From assembly GCA_017539215.1 (NCBI GenBank), contig JAFYHI010000017.1, forward strand, positions 1-36,458: a stretch of DNA of 36,458 nt, written 5' to 3'. Shown in pieces: positions 15,146 to 23,066 of this stretch. The position numbers were made by a program, and so were the translations under genes. Below the pieces are notes generated by a model. The model did no database searches and was not told where the DNA came from. It saw only the letters and a program-made list of their open reading frames with translations. This stretch comes from Clostridia bacterium (GTDB lineage Bacteria > Bacillota > Clostridia > Christensenellales > CAG-138). Each line of letters starts with the position of its first letter. The first letter of the stretch is position 1.

Positions 15146-16285
15146 TCAGCTTAAAAGACTGCCCGAGATGACCATGCGCTGCACCTCGCTGGTGCCCTCG
15201 TATATCTCGGTTATCTTGGCGTCGCGCATCATGCGCTCCACCGCGTACTCGCGGGTGTAGCCGTAGCCGCCGTGAAGCTGTACGCACTTGGTCGTGACCT
15301 CCATAGCCGTCTCCGCCGCAAAGAGCTTTGCCATTGCGGCCTCTACAGAGAAGCGCTTCTGCGTATCCTTGGCATAAGCGGCCTTGTAGACCAGCATCTT
15401 TGCGGCCTCTGTCTTTGCGGCAAGGTCTGCAAGCGTGAACTGCGTGTTCTGGAACTGGGCAATGGTGCGGCCGAACTGCTTCCTTTGTTTGACGTATGCA
15501 ACCGTCGTCTCAAGCGCGCCCTCGGCAATGCCCAGCGCCTGCGCCGCGATGCCTATCCTGCCGCCGTCCAATGTCGCCATGGCGATGGAGAAGCCCTTGC
15601 CCTCCTGCCCGAGCAGATTCTCACGCGGGATGCGGCAGTCGCGGAATATCAGCTCGTAAGTGGAGGAGCCGCGAATGCCCATTTTCTTTTCCTTGGTGCC
15701 GAAGGTGAACCCGGGGGCGCCCTTTTCGACTATGAACGCCGATATGCCCTTGGTGCCCTTTGACGGGTCGGTCATGGCGAAAACAATGTAAATATCGGCC
15801 TCTTTGCCGTTGGTGATGAATATCTTGCTGCCGTTCAAGACGTACTGCTCGCCCTCTAAAACGGCCTTGGTCTGAACGCCCGCGGCGTCGGTGCCGGCGC
15901 CCGGCTCGGTCAGCGCGAACGCGCCCAGCTTATCGCCCGAGGCGAGGGGCTTTAAGTACTCCTCCTTCTGGGCGGGCGTGCCGAATTTATATATGGGGTC
16001 GCAGCAGAGCGAGGTGTGCGCCGAAACTATGACGCCCGTGGTGGCGCAGCGCTTTGACAACTCCTCAACGCACATGACGTAAGTCAAGGAATCGCAGCCC
16101 TGACCGCCGAATTCGCGCGGTATGGGTATGCCCATGAACCCGTAACGCTGAAGCTTTTCGACCGTCCCCTTGGGGAACTCCTCCGTCTCGTCGACCTCGG
16201 CGGCGTAGGGCTTTACCTCGTTCTCCGCAAACTCGGAGAAGAGCGTCCTTGCCATAAGGTGTTCGGAGCTTAATTTAAAATCCAT
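15146..16285 (-). CDS. Acyl-CoA dehydrogenase (butyryl-CoA dehydrogenase type)
   Basis: 379 residues, the normal length for short-chain acyl-CoA dehydrogenases. Seen: the flavin and substrate motif FALTEPGAGTDAAG, the C-terminal LHGGYGYTREYAVERMMRD, and the catalytic base Glu in ITEIYEGTSEVQRM. All active-site landmarks are intact. With the EtfBA genes next door it probably works as a Bcd/Etf complex reducing enoyl-CoA during butyrate-type fermentation. The other pathway genes (thl, hbd, crt) are not here, so the acyl-CoA preferred is not certain. Start at the ATG with GGAGG five bases upstream; an upstream TTG at 16297 is less likely. Confidence 0.93.
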   Translation of the reverse strand: MDFKLSSEHLMARTLFSEFAENEVKPYAAEVDETEEFPKGTVEKLQRYGFMGIPIPREFGGQGCDSLTYVMCVEELSKRCATTGVIVSAHTSLCCDPIYKFGTPAQKEEYLKPLASGDKLGAFALTEPGAGTDAAGVQTKAVLEGEQYVLNGSKIFITNGKEADIYIVFAMTDPSKGTKGISAFIVEKGAPGFTFGTKEKKMGIRGSSTYELIFRDCRIPRENLLGQEGKGFSIAMATLDGGRIGIAAQALGIAEGALETTVAYVKQRKQFGRTIAQFQNTQFTLADLAAKTEAAKMLVYKAAYAKDTQKRFSVEAAMAKLFAAETAMEVTTKCVQLHGGYGYTREYAVERMMRDAKITEIYEGTSEVQRMVISGSLLS

Positions 16286-16371
16286 AAAGGCCTCCAATCA
16301 GTTCTTACACGGCCCGTGTGCAGCCGCGCATAGCCCGGGAGCGCGTCGGCGCATACCCGCGGGTAAATATC

Positions 16372-16400
16372 ATTATACATTCGTTTTTGCCTTGTTTCAA
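16372..16400 (-). promoter_or_regulatory. Promoter of acd-etfBA operon
   Basis: On the minus strand TTGAAA (16395-16400), a 17-base spacer and TATAAT (16372-16377). The leader between it and the gene (about 80 bases) is very GC-rich, with imperfect repeats of a (G)GGnTATGCGC motif. Confidence 0.82.
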
Positions 16401-16496
16401 GGGGTTTTGCGGGCTTTGAAAAGTATATTCGGCCCTCCCGCGCGGCTAATCTAATTTAGCGGATAAGATAAAATTGTTTCTAAAATCAGATACCGC

Positions 16497-16525
16497 TTGC
16501 AAAGCGCGCCGCGCTGTGTTAAAAT
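16497..16525 (+). promoter_or_regulatory. Promoter of acyltransferase-DUF6320 operon
   Basis: TTGCAA (16497-16502), a 17-base spacer and TAAAAT (16520-16525). The start codon lies only seven bases later, so the mRNA may have almost no leader. Confidence 0.55.
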
Positions 16526-16531
16526 GCAGGC

Positions 16532-17848
16532 ATGAAAACACCCGTAAAAAAGAGGGCTCCGCGCTGGATGCCGCTGGACAACGCCGCAAAGATATACCCC
16601 CCGGCAATGACCGAGGGGTGGAACGCGCTGTTTCGCGTGTCTGTCACGCTTGACGAGCCCGTGGACCGTCAGGTGCTGAAAAGGGCGCTTTTGCGCACGG
16701 CGGCAAGGTTCCCCAACTTCACCATGCATTTAAGGCGCGGCTTCTTTTGGTATTATCTTGAAAAGCTGGACGGCGTGCCGGAGATACGGGACGACGTGCG
16801 CAACCCCTGCGCCAGGCTGAACTTCCGTGAAAACGGGGGGTTCGCGTTCAGGATACGCTGCTACAACCGCCGTATCGCGGTGGAGATATTCCACGCGATA
16901 ACCGACGGCGGCGGCGGGATATCGTTTTTGAAGACGCTGACCGCCGAATACGTTTCCATAAAATACGGCGTGACCGTGCCGCGCGGCGGGGACATACTGG
17001 ACTGCTCGGACCAGGCCTCGGAGGAGGAGCTGTCGGACGGCTTCTTAACACACGCCGGGCCCGTTGCCGTGCCGGAGCCCGCAGGCCGCGCATACAGGAT
17101 AAAGGGCACGCGCGACCGCGACTTTCTGCATGTGACGACCGGCATACTGGACTCCGCCGAGGTATTGTCGCGGGCAAAGGCCCTGGGCGTGACCGTTACC
17201 GAGTATTTAACGACCGTGCTGCTGTTTGCGGCCTCTGACTTGAAACGGGTCAAGCGGGACTTCTTTCAGAAGCGGCGGCCCGTTATGGTGACGGTGCCCG
17301 TGAACCTGAGAAGGCTTTTCAACTGCCGCACGCTTAGGAACTTTGCAAACTATGCGAACGTGGGCCTTGATACGCGCCTTGGGGAGTACGGGTTTGAGGA
17401 GGCCGCAAGGATAGTCCACCACCAGCTGAAGCTGGGCTGCGACCCGCACCGGCTTGCGGCAAAGGTTGCCTCGAACGTCAACATAGAAAAGAACATTTTT
17501 ATGCGCCTGGTGCCGCTCTTCATAAAGGACCCAGTCATGGCCCTTGCCTACCGCATAGAGGGCGACAGGAAATCCACCACCTGCTTTTCGAATCTGGGGC
17601 AGATAACCCTGCCGCCCGAGATGGAGGCGCACGTTGAGCGGTTTGACTTTATGCTGGGCTCCCTTGCCGAAAACCCCGTGGCCTGCGCCGCGGTGGGGTA
17701 CGGGGGCAGGCTGATGATAAACTTTACCCGCGTCATTGAGGAGAGCTTTCTGGAACGCGCCTTTTTCACAAGACTGGTGAAGATGGGCCTGCACGTTATG
17801 GTGGAAAGCAACGACGCCGCGCAGGGCTGCGGCGCTCAGGGAGATTGA
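16532..17848 (+). CDS. Condensation-like acyltransferase (alcohol acetyltransferase-type, CAT fold)
   Basis: 438 residues. The key motif is EIFHAITDGGGGISFL (near residue 115-130), an HxxxDG catalytic motif of the chloramphenicol acetyltransferase/condensation superfamily, with His as base. A second region (PVMVTVPVNLRRLF) fits the fold's bridging loop. Proteins of this sort are annotated alcohol acetyltransferases or condensation-domain proteins; the acyl donor and acceptor are unknown. No strong SD is seen, and the promoter -10 is very close to the ATG. It overlaps no gene and is one base upstream of the DUF6320 start, so they are co-translated. The function is probably acylation of a lipid, alcohol or small metabolite. 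Confidence 0.75.
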   Translation: MKTPVKKRAPRWMPLDNAAKIYPPAMTEGWNALFRVSVTLDEPVDRQVLKRALLRTAARFPNFTMHLRRGFFWYYLEKLDGVPEIRDDVRNPCARLNFRENGGFAFRIRCYNRRIAVEIFHAITDGGGGISFLKTLTAEYVSIKYGVTVPRGGDILDCSDQASEEELSDGFLTHAGPVAVPEPAGRAYRIKGTRDRDFLHVTTGILDSAEVLSRAKALGVTVTEYLTTVLLFAASDLKRVKRDFFQKRRPVMVTVPVNLRRLFNCRTLRNFANYANVGLDTRLGEYGFEEAARIVHHQLKLGCDPHRLAAKVASNVNIEKNIFMRLVPLFIKDPVMALAYRIEGDRKSTTCFSNLGQITLPPEMEAHVERFDFMLGSLAENPVACAAVGYGGRLMINFTRVIEESFLERAFFTRLVKMGLHVMVESNDAAQGCGAQGD

Positions 17849-17849
17849 T

Positions 17850-18554
17850 ATGAGCTATTGTGTAAACTGCGGCGTGGAGCTTGGCCCCGCCGAAAAGCGC
17901 TGTCCCCTTTGCGGGGTGGAGGTGATAAACCCCCGTCAGAAATTCGACCCGGACGCCGAGGCGCCCTATCCCAAGGACGTTGAGCGCGTACGCCACAGGA
18001 CCGTCAGGATAACGGCCGCAAGGGTTTTGTCGATACTGCTTGCCATACCCGCGGTATCCGTACTCCTTGTTGACCTCGTGCAGGACGGGCGGCTGTCGTG
18101 GTCGCTCATACCCGCCGCGGCCATCGCGCTGATATTCCTTATCGCCGTGTTCCCGTGCCTTTTCAAAAAGCCGCGCGTGTGGCTCTTTATGCTTTTCGGC
18201 ACGCTTGAGGCCGCCGCGTTCCTTTTTGTGCTGCATTGTCTGCTGGGCGGGAACTGGCTGTGGCTGTTTGCCCTGCCGCTTACCGCGCTGACGGGCGCCG
18301 CCGTTATAGGCTGCTGCCTGATAAGCACCTCGAAAAAAGCACGCCTGCCGCTTAAAATGATAGTGGTGCTGCTGATAATAATGGTGTACGTCATAGTCCT
18401 GCAGATGCTCATAGAGCTGTACCTGCACGGCGCGATACGCCTTGACTGGTCGCTGTACGTCGCCGTGGCCTGCGCGCTTTTGAGCGTTGTCGTGCTTATC
18501 GTCGGGCATCTGTACGTCAAAAACGAGGCCTTCAAAAAGAAGATGTTTTACTGA
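17850..18554 (+). CDS. Zinc-ribbon membrane protein (DUF6320-like)
   Basis: 234 residues. The N terminus is a zinc ribbon with two CxxC pairs (C4/C7 and C18/C21 in YCVNCGVE and RCPLCGVEV), followed by a Pro-rich linker and about six hydrophobic helices (residues 50-225). It looks like the DUF6320 family, which I recall being encoded next to alcohol-acetyltransferase-like proteins, as here. The role is unknown; it could anchor or assist the acyltransferase at the membrane. The stop of the acyltransferase and this ATG are separated by one base. Confidence 0.78.
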   Translation: MSYCVNCGVELGPAEKRCPLCGVEVINPRQKFDPDAEAPYPKDVERVRHRTVRITAARVLSILLAIPAVSVLLVDLVQDGRLSWSLIPAAAIALIFLIAVFPCLFKKPRVWLFMLFGTLEAAAFLFVLHCLLGGNWLWLFALPLTALTGAAVIGCCLISTSKKARLPLKMIVVLLIIMVYVIVLQMLIELYLHGAIRLDWSLYVAVACALLSVVVLIVGHLYVKNEAFKKKMFY

Positions 18555-18564
18555 GCCCCGGCTG

Positions 18565-18593
18565 TTGCAATTCGCGCAGGGGCGTGCTATAAT
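18565..18593 (+). promoter_or_regulatory. Promoter of ABC-F gene
   Basis: TTGCAA (18565-18570), a 17-base spacer and TATAAT (18588-18593). The predicted start of transcription (about 18600) leaves a 107-base leader before the ABC-F ATG. Confidence 0.82.
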
Positions 18594-18622
18594 GGTATAT
18601 CCCAAAAAGGAGGGCTCCCGGC

Positions 18623-18637
18623 TTGAACATTCGCTGA
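18623..18637 (+). CDS. Candidate leader peptide (four codons, TTG start)
   Basis: AGGAGGG (18608-18614) lies eight bases before TTG-AAC-ATT-CGC-TGA, which would make the peptide MNIR. The site is the first strong ribosome-binding sequence in the ABC-F leader and sits upstream of the hairpin at 18657-18674. Such tiny ORFs are the sensors in ribosome-mediated attenuation of ABC-F and other antibiotic-resistance genes. This is inferred from position only. Confidence 0.4.
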   Translation: MNIR

Positions 18638-18656
18638 ACACTTTTTTTACCCTTTA

Positions 18657-18684
18657 CCGCAGGCAAACCTGCGGGGTGATTTTT
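18657..18684 (+). terminator. Attenuator-like terminator in ABC-F leader
   Basis: CCGCAGG-CAAA-CCTGCGG (7-bp perfect stem) is followed by GGTGATTTTTG, and lies only 23 bases before the ABC-F start codon and downstream of that gene's own promoter. A terminator in this position can only control the gene it precedes. Confidence 0.65.
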
Positions 18685-18706
18685 GTGTTCGGAAAGCGAG
18701 GGACCC

Positions 18707-20233
18707 ATGATACAACTGAACGGTTTATCCATATTCAACGCCGCTGACGGGCGCAGGCTCGTCGACGGCCTTTCCTTTACCCTGAACCGGGGCGACCGCA
18801 CGGTGCTTATTGGCGAGGAGGGCAACGGCAAATCCACTCTGTTAAAATACATTTACGATCCCCGTCTTGTGGAGGGCCGCGTGTACGCGACGGGCTCCGT
18901 CACGCGCGGCGGCCACCGCATGGGGTATCTGGCGCAGGAGGCCTCAGCAGAGGAGAACGCCCTTTCGGTGCGCGAATTCCTGGGTCTGGAGGAGCATGAG
19001 CTTTGGCGGGCGGAGGCGCTGTGCGCCGAGCTTGACGCCGACCCCGCCCTTGTGCGGGAAACGCGCCCGCTCGGCACGCTGTCGGGCGGCGAGCGCGTGA
19101 AGACGCGCCTTGTAAAGGTGCTTTTGGGCGAGCCCGATATGCTGCTTTTGGACGAGCCGACGAACGATATCGACATAGAGACCCTTGAATGGCTCGAGGG
19201 TATGATAAACAGCTTCGATGGCGGCGTGCTGTTCGTTTCGCACGACGAGACGCTTATCGAGAACACGGCGAAGGCGGTCATACATCTGGAGCATATACAC
19301 CACAAAAAGGTGGCGCGCAGCACCTACGCCGCCCTGCCATACCGCCGCTACGTTGAGGAACGCGAGCGTGCGTTCGCACACACGGCGCAGGTGGCGGCCT
19401 TTGAACACGCCGAGCAGAAAAAGAAGGAGGAGCGCTGGCAGAAGATCTACGAAAAGGTGGACGCGGCCCAGCGCGGACTTACGCGGCAGGACCCATCCAC
19501 CGGACGCCTGCTTAAAAAGAAGATGCACTCGGTGCTGTCGCAGGGGCGCCGTTTGGAACGCGAGCGCGAAAACCTGACCGAGGCGCCCATGGCCGAATTT
19601 CAGATACTGCTGGCCCTGCCCGAGGTGAGCCTGCCGCCGAAGAAGGAGCTGCTGCGCCTGCGCGGGGAGCGGCTGCTGCTGCCCGACGGGCGGGCGATAG
19701 GGGGCGAATTCGACCTTGACGTTAACGCGGCGGAGCATATCGTGATAACGGGGCGCAACGGCAGCGGCAAATCGACCCTTTTGAAAATGCTGTACGCGCA
19801 GCTTTGCGCAAGGCGCGACGTGAACGTGTTTTATATGCCGCAGGACTATTTCGAGGTGCTTGACGAGAACGACACCCCGATAAGCTTTCTTGCGCCCACG
19901 GGCGAAAAGGACGCCGTGACGCGCGCCAGGACGTATCTTGGCAGCGTGCGCTTTACAAAGGACGAGGCGCAAAGCCCCGTTTCAAAGCTGTCCGGCGGGC
20001 AAAAGGCCAAGCTGTTCTTTGTGAAAATGGCGCTTGACGGGCCGGACGTACTGCTTTTGGACGAGCCCACGCGCAATTTCAGCCCGCTCTCCGCGCCGGT
20101 CATACGGGAGCTTATAAGCTCGTTCGGCGGCTGTGTGATAGCGGTTTCGCACGACCGCAGGTTTATAAGCGAGGTCGGACGCAGGATCGTCCGCATGGAG
20201 GATCTGACGGGCGCAAACGTGCATCGCCCCTGA
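18707..20233 (+). CDS. ABC-F family ATPase (ribosome protection-type)
   Basis: 508 residues with two ABC ATPase domains and no membrane segment, the ABC-F layout. Domain 1: Walker A GEEGNGKS (36-43), signature LSGGE (125-129), Walker B MLLLDEP (145-151). Domain 2: Walker A GRNGSGKS (349-356), signature LSGGQ (429-433), Walker B VLLLDEPTRNFSPLS (448-462). The linker (about 190-300), rich in Lys/Arg/Glu, is the arm that enters the ribosomal P-tRNA site in this family. ABC-F proteins rescue stalled ribosomes or displace antibiotics (macrolide, lincosamide, pleuromutilin). The leader, with a small ORF and terminator, argues for an antibiotic-responsive member. The start ATG (18707) has GAGGG before it; an upstream TTG is unlikely. 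Confidence 0.88.
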   Translation: MIQLNGLSIFNAADGRRLVDGLSFTLNRGDRTVLIGEEGNGKSTLLKYIYDPRLVEGRVYATGSVTRGGHRMGYLAQEASAEENALSVREFLGLEEHELWRAEALCAELDADPALVRETRPLGTLSGGERVKTRLVKVLLGEPDMLLLDEPTNDIDIETLEWLEGMINSFDGGVLFVSHDETLIENTAKAVIHLEHIHHKKVARSTYAALPYRRYVEERERAFAHTAQVAAFEHAEQKKKEERWQKIYEKVDAAQRGLTRQDPSTGRLLKKKMHSVLSQGRRLERERENLTEAPMAEFQILLALPEVSLPPKKELLRLRGERLLLPDGRAIGGEFDLDVNAAEHIVITGRNGSGKSTLLKMLYAQLCARRDVNVFYMPQDYFEVLDENDTPISFLAPTGEKDAVTRARTYLGSVRFTKDEAQSPVSKLSGGQKAKLFFVKMALDGPDVLLLDEPTRNFSPLSAPVIRELISSFGGCVIAVSHDRRFISEVGRRIVRMEDLTGANVHRP

Positions 20234-20252
20234 AAAAAATCGCCGTTTTGAC

Positions 20253-20281
20253 TTGACGGGGGAACCGTGCTGGAATATAAT
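20253..20281 (+). promoter_or_regulatory. Promoter of SPT-like/SDR operon
   Basis: TTGACG (20253-20258), a 17-base spacer and TATAAT (20276-20281), a near-perfect promoter. Confidence 0.85.
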
Positions 20282-20300
20282 GGGGTATTGATAATTTACG

Positions 20301-20328
20301 CGCCGCAGGGCAAAAACCCCGTGCGGCG
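20301..20328 (+). promoter_or_regulatory. Hairpin in leader of SPT-like gene
   Basis: CGCCGCA(GGG)...(CCC)G-TGCGGCG forms a stem of ten pairs with one bulge and a loop of CAAAAAC, at about +13 to +40. There is no T tract after it. It may stabilise or regulate the mRNA. Confidence 0.5.
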
Positions 20329-20361
20329 GCATAGCAAACCAGTGTTGCGGAAAGGAATCAT

Positions 20362-21558
20362 ATGGATCTTTTTGACAAGTGTTTCAATCCCCTCGTTGCG
20401 CGTATCAGGGACGAGGGCATCTACCCCTATTTCCACATGCTGGAGTCAAGGCAGGACGTTGAGGTCATTATGGAGGGCAGGCGCCGCATAATGCTGGGCT
20501 CCAACAACTATCTGGGGCTCACCTCGAACAAGCGCGTTATAGAGGCCGGCGTCGCCGCGCTCGAAAGGTACGGCAGCGGCTGTTCCGGCTCTCGTTTTTT
20601 GAACGGCACGCTCGACCTGCACGTTCAGCTTGAGACCGAGCTTGCCGAGTTTTTGGGCAAGGAGGCCGTTATGACTTTCTCCACCGGGTTCCAGTCGAAC
20701 CTGGGCATAATAAGCGCGATCGTCGGCAGGAACGACTACATGATCTGCGATAAGGAGAATCACGCCTCCATTTACGACGGGTGCAAGCTCTCCTACGGCA
20801 AGATGCTGCGCTACCGCCACGCCGATATGGATGACCTTGAGGCGCAGCTTCAGCGCGTGCCCGAGAACGCGGGCAAGCTCATTATAACCGACGGCGTGTT
20901 CTCTATGGGCGGCGACATTGCAAAGCTGCCCGAGATAGTCGCCCTTGCCGAAAAATACGGCGCAAGGGTCATGGTGGACGACGCGCACGGCCTGGGCGTA
21001 TTGGGCGAGAACGGCCGCGGCACCGCCGACTACTTCGGCCTGACCGACAAGGTGGACATAATCATGGGCACGTTCTCAAAGAGCCTTGCCTCAATAGGCG
21101 GGTACATGGCGGGCGACCTGCGCGTGGTGGATTACGTGCGGCACGCCTCGCGCCCGTTCATATTCTGCGCGTCCATACCGCCCGCGTCCTGCGCCACCGC
21201 GCTTGAGGCGCTGCACATCATGAAGGAGCAGCCCGAGCTGCCCAAGCACCTGCTTGCGCTTGCCTCGCACATGCGCAGGGGCCTGCGCGAGCGCGGCATT
21301 GCCATACGCGACAGCATCACGCCCATTATACCCATTTACACCTACACCGACGAGCGCACGCTTATAAAGGCCAAGGAGCTTTACGACGAGGGCGTTTACG
21401 TCAACCCCGTGCTGCCCCCCGCCACTCCCGCGGACGAGTGCCTGCTGAGGACGAGCTATATGGCCACCCACACCGTGGAGCTTTTGGACGAGGCGCTGGA
21501 CATAATCGAAAAGGTCATTGGCCACACCGCAGAGGAGCGCGTGACGACGGAGGCTTGA
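20362..21558 (+). CDS. Serine palmitoyltransferase-like alpha-oxoamine synthase (PLP)
   Basis: 398 residues. PLP enzymes of this family condense an amino acid with an acyl-CoA. Seen: ring-stacking His in NHASIYDG (H134), pyridine-N Asp in VDDAHG (D206 or D207), Schiff-base Lys in GTFSKS (K240). Within the family it is closest by eye to bacterial serine palmitoyltransferase rather than KBL, BioF or HemA: SNNYLGLT, YGSGCSGSRFLNGT, RPFIFCASIPP, and above all VNPVLPPATPAD, where PPATP (352-356) is the mobile loop described for bacterial SPT. The proposed reaction, serine plus palmitoyl-CoA to 3-ketosphinganine, is inference. It has its own promoter and is followed 5 bases later by an SDR gene. 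Confidence 0.8.
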   Translation: MDLFDKCFNPLVARIRDEGIYPYFHMLESRQDVEVIMEGRRRIMLGSNNYLGLTSNKRVIEAGVAALERYGSGCSGSRFLNGTLDLHVQLETELAEFLGKEAVMTFSTGFQSNLGIISAIVGRNDYMICDKENHASIYDGCKLSYGKMLRYRHADMDDLEAQLQRVPENAGKLIITDGVFSMGGDIAKLPEIVALAEKYGARVMVDDAHGLGVLGENGRGTADYFGLTDKVDIIMGTFSKSLASIGGYMAGDLRVVDYVRHASRPFIFCASIPPASCATALEALHIMKEQPELPKHLLALASHMRRGLRERGIAIRDSITPIIPIYTYTDERTLIKAKELYDEGVYVNPVLPPATPADECLLRTSYMATHTVELLDEALDIIEKVIGHTAEERVTTEA

Positions 21559-21563
21559 ATAAT

Positions 21564-22361
21564 ATGAGCGGTTCGGGGATGAGGGCCGTCGTCACCGGCG
21601 GCACGAGCGGCATTGGGCTTGCGATAGTCAAAGAGTTCGTCCGCAGGGGCGCCGTGGTCTACGCGCTTGCAAGGCGCGAGGCTCCGCTTCCCGAGGGGGC
21701 GGTCTTCGTACGCTGCGACGTGACGGACGAAAAAAGCGTGGCCGCCGCCGCGGCGGAGATACTCTCACGCGAGGGACGCATAGACGTGCTTGTGAACAAC
21801 GCGGGCTTCGGCATTTCGGGCGCGGTGGAGTTTACGGAGCTTGCGGACGCGAAAAGGCAGTTCGACGTTAACTTCTTCGGCATGGTCAATATGACCAAGG
21901 CCGTGCTTCCCGCGATGCGCAAAGCGGGCGGAGGCATGATAGTGAACATAAGCTCCGTCGCCGCGATGACGCCCATACCCTATCAGGCGTACTATTCCGC
22001 CTCAAAGGCCGCGATAAACGCCTATACCATGGCGCTTGCGAACGAGGTGCGCGGGCACAGCATAAAGGTCTGCGCGCTTATGCCCGGCGACGTGAAAACG
22101 GGCTTCACCGCCGCAAGGAAAAAGTCGCTTGAAGGCACGGACGCCTACCCCGCGCTTGAAAAGTCCGTCCGCACGATGGAGCGCGACGAGCAGAACGGCA
22201 TGCCGCCCGAGGCGCTTGCCCGCCGCGCGTACTTTATTGCCACGCGCAGGCATCCAAAGCCGCTGTATTCCTGCGGGTTCTCGTACAAGCTCTTCTGCGT
22301 GCTGGCAAGCGTGCTGCCCAAACGCCTTGTCAATTGGATACTTTCGAAGCTGTACGGTTAA
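21564..22361 (+). CDS. Short-chain dehydrogenase/reductase (possible 3-ketosphinganine reductase)
   Basis: 265 residues of the classical SDR type. Nucleotide motif TGGTSGIG (11-18), structural NNAG (78-81), catalytic Ser in NISS (128-131), Tyr144 and Lys148 in YYSASK. The C-terminal 35 residues are hydrophobic and basic (SCGFSYKLFCVLASVLPK), suggesting membrane contact, as in lipid-acting SDRs. Next to an SPT-like synthase the simplest role is reduction of the 3-keto product, as 3-ketodihydrosphingosine reductase does; this rests only on position and fold. The longer open frame from 21438 belongs to the other gene's end; this ATG has GGAGG ten bases before it. Confidence 0.82.
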   Translation: MSGSGMRAVVTGGTSGIGLAIVKEFVRRGAVVYALARREAPLPEGAVFVRCDVTDEKSVAAAAAEILSREGRIDVLVNNAGFGISGAVEFTELADAKRQFDVNFFGMVNMTKAVLPAMRKAGGGMIVNISSVAAMTPIPYQAYYSASKAAINAYTMALANEVRGHSIKVCALMPGDVKTGFTAARKKSLEGTDAYPALEKSVRTMERDEQNGMPPEALARRAYFIATRRHPKPLYSCGFSYKLFCVLASVLPKRLVNWILSKLYG

Positions 22362-22396
22362 AGGCTCCTTTGACCGATAAAAGAACAGGTTTTTTC

Positions 22397-22426
22397 AAAG
22401 CCCGCGCAGTTACCGGCGCGGGCTTT
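22397..22426 (+). terminator. Hairpin after SPT-like/SDR operon
   Basis: AAAGCCCGCGC and GCGCGGGCTTT form an 11-bp perfect stem with an 8-base loop. The plus-side T tract is poor (GTGCACGTTT). Probably a terminator of the preceding operon. Confidence 0.6.
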
Positions 22427-22512
22427 GTGCACGTTTGAGCCCGAAAAGCGCGGGCGCAGCAAGGGGTTTGGCCGCCGCAGCGCGTCCGCAAAAAAATATA
22501 TCTTTCCGATAG

Positions 22513-22540
22513 TGTAACAATCAGTCCGCCCGTTCGTTTT
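22513..22540 (+). promoter_or_regulatory. Possible autoregulated ECF promoter
   Basis: TGTAAC (22513-22518), a 16-base spacer and CGTTTT (22535-22540) resemble ECF promoters (TGwAAC / CGTn) and lie just before the sigma gene. The housekeeping -10 TATAAT is absent. Confidence 0.45.
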
Positions 22541-22568
22541 ATAGGCGAGACGCAAAGGAGGTGAGCGA

Positions 22569-23066
22569 TTGAAAAACGATGCACTGCGGCTCCTGTATGA
22601 GAAGTACAGCCGCAAGATACTGACGTATCTTTTGAGCCTTGGGCTTGACGCGGCTTCGGCCGAGGACTTGATGCAGGAGACGTTTGTAAAGGCGCTGCTC
22701 TCGCTGGACGAGAGCCACCAAAACGCAGGCGCATGGCTTTATGCAGTCGCAAGGAACCTCTTTCTTGACCGGGCGCGCAGGCGGATAAAAGAGCTGCCGG
22801 AGTCCACGGGCGAGCTTGCGGGCGTGTCTCCCCCGCCGGAGGAACATCTGATGAAAAGGCTCGTAAGCGAAAGGCTTGCCGCCGCCATTTTAAAGCTGGA
22901 GCCGCGAAAGCGCGAAGTGATAGTCCTGCGGTATTATTCGGAGCTTTCCTTTGCGGAGGTCTCCTCGATCATGGGGATAGGATATGACAACGTGCGCGTG
23001 CTTGCGCACAGGGCGAAAAAGGATCTGAAAAAGTTTTTGGAGGATGAAGACGATGAAATACAGTGA
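22569..23066 (+). CDS. ECF RNA polymerase sigma factor (sigma-70 family)
   Basis: 165 residues with a TTG start and a very strong site (AGGAGGTGA). Region 2: SRKILTYLLSLGLDAASAEDLMQETFVKAL, with DLMQETF the -10 recognition/melting part. Region 4: ILKLEPRKREVIVLRYYSELSFAEVSSIMG, with an HTH (SFAEVSSIMGIGYDNVRVLAHRAK). A poorly charged linker joins them. It is a small extracytoplasmic-function sigma, cotranscribed with its presumed anti-sigma factor (the next start lies inside its last codons). The activating signal is unknown; it is probably cell-envelope stress. Confidence 0.92.
   Translation: MKNDALRLLYEKYSRKILTYLLSLGLDAASAEDLMQETFVKALLSLDESHQNAGAWLYAVARNLFLDRARRRIKELPESTGELAGVSPPPEEHLMKRLVSERLAAAILKLEPRKREVIVLRYYSELSFAEVSSIMGIGYDNVRVLAHRAKKDLKKFLEDEDDEIQ

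Noticed and set aside
16298-16371. Riboswitch in the GC-rich leader of acd
   Set aside because: It has imperfect repeats and short stems but no motif of a known riboswitch that I can recognise and no terminator before the gene.
18487-18747. 86-residue frame spanning the ABC-F leader
   Set aside because: It begins inside the DUF6320 gene, runs through the promoter and hairpin and out of frame into ABC-F, and has no ribosome site.
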